Assembly: GCF_014873145.1 (NCBI RefSeq)
Contig: NZ_JADBEK010000001.1
Span: 3,038,001 to 3,102,000 of the forward strand
From: Nonomuraea angiospora
GTDB lineage: Bacteria; Actinomycetota; Actinomycetes; Streptosporangiales; Streptosporangiaceae
DNA: 64,000 nucleotides
Direction: 5' to 3'
Shown piece after piece: positions 58,297 to 64,000 of the stretch; position 1 is the stretch's first letter; the number at the start of each line of letters is the position of its first letter. A model generated the notes under the pieces. The model did no database searches. It saw nothing but the letters and a program-made list of their open reading frames with translations, and was not told the DNA's origin. A program made the translations under genes and the position numbers.

Positions 58297-60317
58297 AGGT
58301 TCACCTTCACGATGAGAAAGCCGTTGGGGTCCACGGTGGCCACGCAGCCGGGCGGGACGACCGTCGTCGCGGTCTCCTCGACCACGATCGCGGGCCCGGC
58401 CAGCTCGCCGTCGAGGCTGGAGCGCCGCAGCACCGGGGTGCTGTGCACGGCCCCGTCGAAGATCACGTCCCGTACGTACGCCGCCCGCTCCTCGGGGGCC
58501 TCCTGCGCGGCGGCGGCGGTGCGGGGGAACGAGCCCAGCCCGGTGCTGCGCAGCATGACGAACTCCACCGGCGCCTCCGGGGTGGCGTGCCCGTAGCGGC
58601 CGGTGTGCGCCTCGGCGTAGCGGGCCGCGATCGTCTCGAGGAACCCGGGCTCGGCGGGCTCGACCGCGTCGCGCAGCGGGATGGTCAGCGTGTAATCCTG
58701 GCCCTCGTAGCGCATGTCCACGGCGTGCTCGACCCGGCGCCGCTCCTCGGGCACGCCCTGGGCGGAGAGCGCCCCCAGGGCCTCTTCCTCCAATATCCCG
58801 AAATTTCGGGACATATCGGGGCCGTCGAGCGTGTCCTGCGACCGGAAGTACGGCTGCGTCAGATCCCGGCGTACGTCGGCCTCCAGCATCCCCCACGCCG
58901 AGAACGCCCCCGGGAAGCGCGGCACCACCACCTCGGAGATCCCCAGCTCGCGCGCGATGAACACGGCGTGCATCGCCCCCGCGCCCCCGAACGCCACCAG
59001 CGCGAACTCCCGCGGCTCGATCCCGTGCTCCACGGTCAGCGTGCGGATCGCCTGCGCCATCTTGGCGTTGGCCACGTCGCAGATGCCCTCGGCCAGCAGC
59101 AGCGGGTCCATGTCCAGCTCGTCGGCCAGCGTGGCCACCGCCGTGCCCGCCGCCTCCACGTCCAGCGTCATCAGCCCGCCCGCGAACCAGGCCGGGTCCA
59201 CCCGGCCGAGCGCCACGTTCGCGTCGGTGACCGTGGCCCGCGTGCCGCCCCTGCCGTAGCAGGCCGGCCCGGGCACGGCTCCGGCCGACTCGGGCCCGAC
59301 CCGCAGCGCGCCCGCCTCGGCGTAGGCGATCGAGCCGCCGCCCGCGCCGATCGTGTGCAGGTTGACGATGGGCATGAGCACCGGGTAGCCCTCGATGCGG
59401 GCCTCGGCGCTGACGTCCGGCCGCCCGTTCACGACGAGCGACACGTCGAACGACGTCCCGCCCATGTCGATGCAGATGGCGTTCTCCCTGCCCATGAGCC
59501 GGGCCGCCGCGACCCCGCCCATCGTGCCGCCCACCGGCCCGGACAGCAGCGTCTGCAACGGCCGGCGCATCGCGTACGAGGCGTTGACCAGCCCGCCCGA
59601 CGACTGCATCACGTGGACCGGCACCGCCAGCCCGCGCTCGGCGAAGCGCCGCTCGATCCTGGCCAGGTAGCGGCGCACCACGGGCCCGGTGTAGGCCTCC
59701 AGCACCGCCGACGAGGTCCGCTCGTACTCGCGCCACTCCCGCGCCACCTCGTGGGAGAGCACGACCAGCACGTCGTCGCCCAGCTGCTCGCGCAGGATCT
59801 CGCCGGCCCGCAGCTCGTGCGCCGGGTTCGCGTAGGAGAACAGCAGGCACACGGCCACCGCGTCGAACCCCTCCTCCCGCGCGCGCCGCCCCGCCGCCCG
59901 CACCGACTCCTCGTCGAGCGGCACGAGTTCGCGCCCCAGGTAGTCCAGCCGGCCGCCGGCCTCCATGACGTCCTGGCGCGGGACCAGCGGCGCGGGCTTG
60001 CGGTACCGCAGGTCGAACATGCGGTCGCGGTTGCCCCTGGCAATCTGGTAGACGTCCCTGCCGCCCTGACCGGCCAGCAGCAGCACCCGGGCACCCTTGC
60101 GCTCCAGCAGCGCGTTGAGCCCCTGGGTGGTGCCGTGCACGAAGAACGAGATCCCGGCCGGATCGTCGACGACCCGGCCCAGCGCGGCGAACACCCCCTC
60201 GGCCAGGTCTCCCGGAGTGGTGGGCGCCTTCGAGGCGGTGACCGTCCCGCTGCGTTCGTCGTAGCAGACGACGTCGGTGAAGGTGCCGCCGATGTCCATG
60301 GCGACGCGATAGCTCAT
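58293..60317 (-). CDS. hyuA: Hydantoinase A/oxoprolinase subunit
   Basis: 674 residues from ATG at 60317 (MSYRVAMDIGGTFTDVV). The ASKHA ATPase folds are marked by DIGGTFTDVVCYD at the N-terminus, VMQSSGGLVNASYAMRRPLQ and CIDMGGTSFDVSLVVNGRPD, then AIRTLTVEHGIEPREFALVA with FGGAGAMHAVFIARELGISE. It binds ATP and activates the ring substrate for HyuB. A 93-base gap separates it from the PucR gene, so an internal promoter is possible. Length is typical for HyuA. Confidence 0.95.
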   Translation of the reverse strand: MSYRVAMDIGGTFTDVVCYDERSGTVTASKAPTTPGDLAEGVFAALGRVVDDPAGISFFVHGTTQGLNALLERKGARVLLLAGQGGRDVYQIARGNRDRMFDLRYRKPAPLVPRQDVMEAGGRLDYLGRELVPLDEESVRAAGRRAREEGFDAVAVCLLFSYANPAHELRAGEILREQLGDDVLVVLSHEVAREWREYERTSSAVLEAYTGPVVRRYLARIERRFAERGLAVPVHVMQSSGGLVNASYAMRRPLQTLLSGPVGGTMGGVAAARLMGRENAICIDMGGTSFDVSLVVNGRPDVSAEARIEGYPVLMPIVNLHTIGAGGGSIAYAEAGALRVGPESAGAVPGPACYGRGGTRATVTDANVALGRVDPAWFAGGLMTLDVEAAGTAVATLADELDMDPLLLAEGICDVANAKMAQAIRTLTVEHGIEPREFALVAFGGAGAMHAVFIARELGISEVVVPRFPGAFSAWGMLEADVRRDLTQPYFRSQDTLDGPDMSRNFGILEEEALGALSAQGVPEERRRVEHAVDMRYEGQDYTLTIPLRDAVEPAEPGFLETIAARYAEAHTGRYGHATPEAPVEFVMLRSTGLGSFPRTAAAAQEAPEERAAYVRDVIFDGAVHSTPVLRRSSLDGELAGPAIVVEETATTVVPPGCVATVDPNGFLIVKVNL

Positions 60318-60410
60318 GCGCTGCACCGTACGCCGACGGGGGCGCCGCCCGCATGTGCGGCCCGCACAGGAGGAAGGGCCCCTCAGTGCATCCCGCACGC
60401 CTGAGCGCGG

Positions 60411-61901
60411 TCAGCGGAGCAGGACGTGGCAGGCGAGTTGCAGAGCCAGGCGGGTGGCGGCGTCGTCCAGGTCGAAGCCCGCGGACTTGATGCGCTCCAG
60501 CCGGGTCGTGATCGTGTTGCGGTGCACGCCCAGCCGCTCGGCGGCCTTCAGCGCGCCGCCCTCGTCCAGGACCGCGGCCAGCGTCTCCAGCAGCGTGCCG
60601 TCCTTGTCGACCGCCAGCAGCGGCCGCAGCACGACGGTGGCCGGGGTGCGCAGGACGCCGGTGGGCAGCGCGCCCAGCAGCTCGGCCGGGCCCATCCGAT
60701 CCGCTCGCGCCACCGTCCCCGGTCCCGCCACGAACGCCGCCGCCTCGGCCCCCAGCAGCGACTCCTCCACCGCCCGCAGGCCCTCCACGCGCGCGCCCAC
60801 CCCGGCGGCGCACGGCCAGGGCATCGTCCGCAGGCAGCGGTGGAGGCGTCCGGCCAGCTCGCCGGGGTCCAGCGCCGACCATCCCGCCCAGCCCTCGCCG
60901 CGCGGCAGCACGGGCACCTGGCCCACGGCCGCGGTGATGAGCGTCCCGGCCAGCGCGGCGTCGCCCGCCTCCGCCGTCGGCCGGACCTGGTAGGCGGTCA
61001 GCGCGCCCTCGACGGGCCAGCCCAGCGCGATCGCCTCCGCCCTCGCCCCGCCCTCCTCCGGCTCCCCGGGCTCCTGCTGCTGGGCGTCGGTGAGCAGGCG
61101 TTCGGCGAGGGCGCGCCGCAGGGCGACGTCGCGGGAGGCGCGCAGCCGCTCCTGCGCGGCCCAGGCGGTCAGCGGGGCCACCGCCAGCCTCAGCACGGTA
61201 CGCACGGCCGCCGGCCATCCGGGCGACCGGGACGACCCTCCGGCCACGAGCGTGCCCAGCACGCCGTCGTCCAGATCGGGCACCTCCACCTCGGCCGACC
61301 ACCGCGCCCCCGCCCCACCGCCGTCGGCTCCCTGGGCATCCGCGCCCGGGCGAGCGGCGCGGGCCCCGGCCAGGTGGCGGCCGTGGCGGTCGAGGAGGGT
61401 CACCGAGGTGCCGGGCAGCTCGGCGTTCAGGACGCCCAGCACGCGACGGGCCGAGGGCCCGGCCTCGGCCAGGCGCGTGGCGCAGCGGGCCACGAGCTGG
61501 GTGCGGGCCGCCTCCGGCCGGGCGGCGGCCGACGCGATCCGGACGGCGACGATCAGCGGATCCTCGTCCACGAAGATCAGCGTGACGCCGAGCCGTTCGG
61601 CCAGCACCTCGCCGGAGCCCTCGCTCAGCCCGCCCGCGGGCGCGATCACGCACGCCGCCGCCTGCTCCCACGCCCGGCGGGTGGCCATCTCGACCGCCCA
61701 TCCGCCGCTGGCCGCCGTCCCGATCAGGACCACCGCCGTGTGCGGCGCCACGCTCCCGAACACCGACAGCTCGTCCACGATCCGCACCTGGTGCACGGGG
61801 TTCTCGCCCGATCCGTACATCCTGGCCCCGGCCAGCGGCCCGGCGTTGACCAGCTCGGCCACCGTGACCGGCGCCTCCCACCCCGCCCGCGGCCCCGTCA
61901 C
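60411..61901 (-). CDS. PucR-family transcriptional regulator
   Basis: 496 residues from GTG at 61901 (GTGA overlap with the upstream DUF917 gene). The N-terminal purine-catabolism regulator domain includes VTVAELVNAGPLAGARMYGS and PVHQVRIVDELSVFGSVAPH. The middle is a GAF/GGDEF-like region, and the C-terminal HTH is ETLAAVLDEGGALKAAERLG with VHRNTITTRLERIKSAGFDL. PucR regulators respond to purine or hydantoin catabolites. Being inside the operon, it likely regulates it in response to the substrate. Confidence 0.93.
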   Translation of the reverse strand: MTGPRAGWEAPVTVAELVNAGPLAGARMYGSGENPVHQVRIVDELSVFGSVAPHTAVVLIGTAASGGWAVEMATRRAWEQAAACVIAPAGGLSEGSGEVLAERLGVTLIFVDEDPLIVAVRIASAAARPEAARTQLVARCATRLAEAGPSARRVLGVLNAELPGTSVTLLDRHGRHLAGARAARPGADAQGADGGGAGARWSAEVEVPDLDDGVLGTLVAGGSSRSPGWPAAVRTVLRLAVAPLTAWAAQERLRASRDVALRRALAERLLTDAQQQEPGEPEEGGARAEAIALGWPVEGALTAYQVRPTAEAGDAALAGTLITAAVGQVPVLPRGEGWAGWSALDPGELAGRLHRCLRTMPWPCAAGVGARVEGLRAVEESLLGAEAAAFVAGPGTVARADRMGPAELLGALPTGVLRTPATVVLRPLLAVDKDGTLLETLAAVLDEGGALKAAERLGVHRNTITTRLERIKSAGFDLDDAATRLALQLACHVLLR

Positions 61902-62950
61902 AGCGGGATCCCGAAAGCGTGCAGCCCGCCCAACCTCTGCCCCCGTTCCGTGTGCCACACCGGTGCGGCCTTCACGACCATGACGTCCACCTCCAGGCCG
62001 GGCACCGCCTTGTCGACGTCCACGACCATCCCGTCGGCCGTGGCGATCATGCAGATCTGGTCCGGCGTCATCGCCACCGCGGCCCCGTCGGCCAGGGCGA
62101 GCACGATCTCGTTGTGGGCCTCCAGCCGTACCAGCCGGCGCAGCCCCTCCGTCTCCTGCACCACGATGCTCGACGGCAGCGACGGCAGCGACAGGTCGGC
62201 GCCGTGCCCGGTGCTGCCCTCGACCGTCAGGATCCGCCCCCGGCACAGGGTCCGCACGCCGAACGGCGCCGCGGTCGCGCGGGGCGCCCCGGGCTCGCCC
62301 GCGCGCAGCAGCAGGCTCACCGTCCCGGGCACGAGCACCCGCGCCAGGTCGCCGGTCGCCATCGGGTAGCAGGCCGCCACCGCCCACCCGCCGACCGACA
62401 GCACGACGGGGCGCATCAGCTCCTCCACCCGGTCGCCGGCCGTCTCCAGCAGCACCAGCTCGCCCGACCCGCCCGCCAGCGCCAGGGGCGCCGGGCTCAT
62501 CCCGCCCAGCGCGTACGTCGTCTGCTCCAGCAGCGGGAACACCCGCCCCGTGCCGTCGCCGTCCACCAGCGGCACCCCCAGCTGGGCCGCCGCGATGAGC
62601 GGGACGAGGGCGTTCTCGGCGGCCAGGTTGAGGGCGACCACGGCCCCGGCCCGCTCCCCCAGCCTGCGCTCCAGCGCCCGTACGGCGCGGGCGGGCTCGT
62701 CGCCCCTCGGCAGCTGCTCCCCCAGCGCGGTCGTGGACCCGACCAGGCTGACCGCCACGCACAGCGTGTCCGGCGCCAGCCCTCCGGCCGTCACGAGCTC
62801 GACGCCGGGCCCGATCAGCGAGCCCGCCCAGTCGAGGGTGAGGGTGTGCGCCGACTCCGCCGCCCCGGTCGCGAACATCCTCGCCCCGGCCGACAGCCGC
62901 GCGAGCCCGTCCTGGTCGATCATCACGGCCTCGCCCGCGCGCGGGTTCAC
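61898..62950 (-). CDS. DUF917 (S-methyl thiohydantoin desulfurase-like) protein
   Basis: 350 residues from GTG at 62950 (GTGA overlap with the preceding gene). DUF917 motifs are ARLSAGARMFATGAAESAHT, AVRALERRLGERAGAVVALN, LAAENALVPLIAAAQLGVPL and VDGDGTGRVFPLLEQTTYAL, a His/Asp-rich loop region. Members include thiohydantoin desulfurases of ergothioneine breakdown and many uncharacterised partners of hydantoinases. Here it precedes PucR and follows a compact HyuA-like gene. Function is inferred from family and operon; the substrate is unproven. Confidence 0.88.
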   Translation of the reverse strand: MNPRAGEAVMIDQDGLARLSAGARMFATGAAESAHTLTLDWAGSLIGPGVELVTAGGLAPDTLCVAVSLVGSTTALGEQLPRGDEPARAVRALERRLGERAGAVVALNLAAENALVPLIAAAQLGVPLVDGDGTGRVFPLLEQTTYALGGMSPAPLALAGGSGELVLLETAGDRVEELMRPVVLSVGGWAVAACYPMATGDLARVLVPGTVSLLLRAGEPGAPRATAAPFGVRTLCRGRILTVEGSTGHGADLSLPSLPSSIVVQETEGLRRLVRLEAHNEIVLALADGAAVAMTPDQICMIATADGMVVDVDKAVPGLEVDVMVVKAAPVWHTERGQRLGGLHAFGIPL

Positions 62951-63867
62951 GGCATCGTCCCCTCGGCCGTCACCCGCACCCGGTAGAGCCCGTCCGGCAG
63001 GTACGACAGCGGGTTGACGGTCGTCTCCGCGATCGTGGCCGAGCCGGGCAGGGCGCCCGCGCTGACCACGCGGGTGAGGGCCTCGTCCCTGGCGTCCTGG
63101 AGCACCCGGTCCAGCTCCGCCCGCCCCCGCGCCTGCACGATCCGCTCCACCTGCGCCTCCGGCCGCCCGATCGCCGCCCCGTACGCCGCCGCCACCTCGC
63201 CGGGCACGCCGGGCAGGGCCACCCGCCCGCGCGCCAGGCTCGCCGTGCCGCCCAGGTCGCAGGCCAGCGGGTAGCGCCGGAAGTAGTGGGCCGACACCAG
63301 CCCGCCGCCCGACCTGGCGAAGAAGACCGGCACCCCCGGCAGCTCCCGGGCCGCCTCGTCGGCGATCCGCCCCGCCTCGGGGCCGAGCGCCGCGTTGCGG
63401 ATCGTGGCCTGCTCGCGCTCGCGCAGCCCCGGGTGGCCGAACTCGTACGACAGCGTGATCCGCGCCTGCGGCACCTCGGCCGCGATGATCGCCGCCACGG
63501 CCAGCTCGTGGTCGGCCAGCATCGGGGAGCCGGTCGCGGTCACCGCGAAGTCGCTCAGCCCGCACGTGGCGGCGAAGCGCCGGACCGCCTCGGTGTCCAG
63601 CGGCGCCAGCACGCGCCCGGTGAGGCTGTGGCCTCCGCGCACGATCGTGGCGACCCCGGAGCCGACGCGCGGGCGCAGCGCCTCGGGGCACGGCCCGCCC
63701 ACCCGGACGGCCGCCACCGCGGCGGTGGGCACGTCGCCCAGGTCCACGGCCACGCACGCCCGCGCCGCCGCGCGGGCGGCGGCGCGGCTCACCGGCCACT
63801 CGGGCGCGCCGTCCCTGACGGCCACCAGCACCGGCGAGGGCCGTACGAGGGCGACGCCGAGGATCAC
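62947..63867 (-). CDS. Compact HyuA-like protein (hydantoinase/oxoprolinase family, shortened)
   Basis: 306 residues from GTG at 63867, overlapping both the transporter before it and the DUF917 gene after it by four bases. It resembles the middle of HyuA: VRGGHSLTGRVLAPLDTEAV, then EFGHPGLREREQATIRNAAL, PVFFARSGGGLVSAHYFRRY and CDLGGTASLARGRVALPGVP. It lacks the N-terminal DIGGTFTD phosphate loop and the long C-terminal half, so it is less than half the length of HyuA. It is intact and tightly coupled, which argues against a decayed fragment; it may be a partner of the DUF917 protein. Confidence 0.82.
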   Translation of the reverse strand: MILGVALVRPSPVLVAVRDGAPEWPVSRAAARAAARACVAVDLGDVPTAAVAAVRVGGPCPEALRPRVGSGVATIVRGGHSLTGRVLAPLDTEAVRRFAATCGLSDFAVTATGSPMLADHELAVAAIIAAEVPQARITLSYEFGHPGLREREQATIRNAALGPEAGRIADEAARELPGVPVFFARSGGGLVSAHYFRRYPLACDLGGTASLARGRVALPGVPGEVAAAYGAAIGRPEAQVERIVQARGRAELDRVLQDARDEALTRVVSAGALPGSATIAETTVNPLSYLPDGLYRVRVTAEGTMP

Positions 63868-64000
63868 TCCAGCTCGCGTCCTTCGGTCTCCGGCAGCGGC
63901 ACGGCCAGCAGCGCCGTGGCCACCATGAACGCGTTGATGACCAGCATGGTAGCGGTGAACCCGGTGGCGTGGGCCAGCAGCGCCCCCACGGCCGACGGCG
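63864..64000 (-). CDS. MFS transporter, C-terminal end (cut by window edge)
   Basis: Only the last 45 residues are in the window: a membrane segment (MLVINAFMVATALLAVPLPE) and the ending PETEGRELE, a motif common at the C-terminus of sugar-porter-type and related MFS proteins. The stop overlaps the start of the compact HyuA-like gene (GTGA), so it is the first visible gene of the catabolic operon and probably the substrate importer. Confidence 0.8.
   Translation of the reverse strand, partial: PSAVGALLAHATGFTATMLVINAFMVATALLAVPLPETEGRELE

Overview
High-GC actinobacterial chromosome. The gene families (DUF397 plus DUF5753 regulators, DUF2637, PucR, a WhiG/SigB-type sigma factor, tricorn protease, many GTG/TTG starts and 4-base stop/start overlaps) fit a Streptosporangiales-type organism such as Nonomuraea or a relative. 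That placement is inference from family content; no 16S gene or other marker lies in the window.

Layout. (1) 1-4.5 kb: an accessory regulatory patch with a truncated TPR/HTH-type protein, a RibD-like deaminase-reductase, an XRE/DUF5753 regulator with its small DUF397 partner, a RsbW-like ATPase and small unknown proteins. 4.55-5.04 kb holds no convincing gene. (2) 5-15 kb: a long polycistronic Tad/Flp-type pilus operon (lipoprotein, secreted protein, SAF/CpaB, TadZ/CpaE-like, TadA, TadB, TadC, Flp-like pilin, two TadE-like, one TadG-like), ending in a large membrane protein that joins two LysM domains to a C-terminal SARP/BTAD regulator module. tadB has an apparent frameshift. (3) 15.2-32.3 kb: a complete type I-E CRISPR-Cas locus. 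Two arrays (40 and 75 repeats, 113 spacers in all) are both oriented on the + strand and flank a minus-strand operon cas3-cse1-cse2-cas7-cas5-cas6e-cas1-cas2. cas3 is cut by an in-frame amber codon exactly between the HD nuclease and the helicase. The cas3-cse1 intergenic region carries orphan CRISPR-like repeats. (4) 32.3-40 kb: a DUF2637 (SpdB-like) gene, a STAND-type LuxR regulator with internal tandem repeats, a MarR-wrbA-MFS efflux module around a clear palindromic operator, and an HtrA-like protease. (5) 40-57 kb: housekeeping and stress genes (glycosyltransferase, tricorn protease, TetM-type ribosomal protection protein, paired CrcB fluoride channels, sigma factor, GPGG small membrane protein, hemerythrin, secreted HNH nuclease, SGNH hydrolase, isochorismate synthase, YigZ protein, phosphoesterase, ArsR-MFS pair). 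(6) 56.7-64 kb: a minus-strand catabolic operon (MFS transporter, compact HyuA-like protein, DUF917/thiohydantoin desulfurase-like protein, PucR regulator, HyuA, HyuB), probably for uptake and opening of a hydantoin, thiohydantoin or oxoproline-like ring.

The observations most worth following are the Cas3 split by a nonsense codon in a system with very large arrays, the crRNA-like orphan repeats in the cse1 promoter region, the membrane LysM-BTAD protein translationally coupled to a pilus operon, and the thiohydantoin/hydantoin cluster with a shortened HyuA paralogue.
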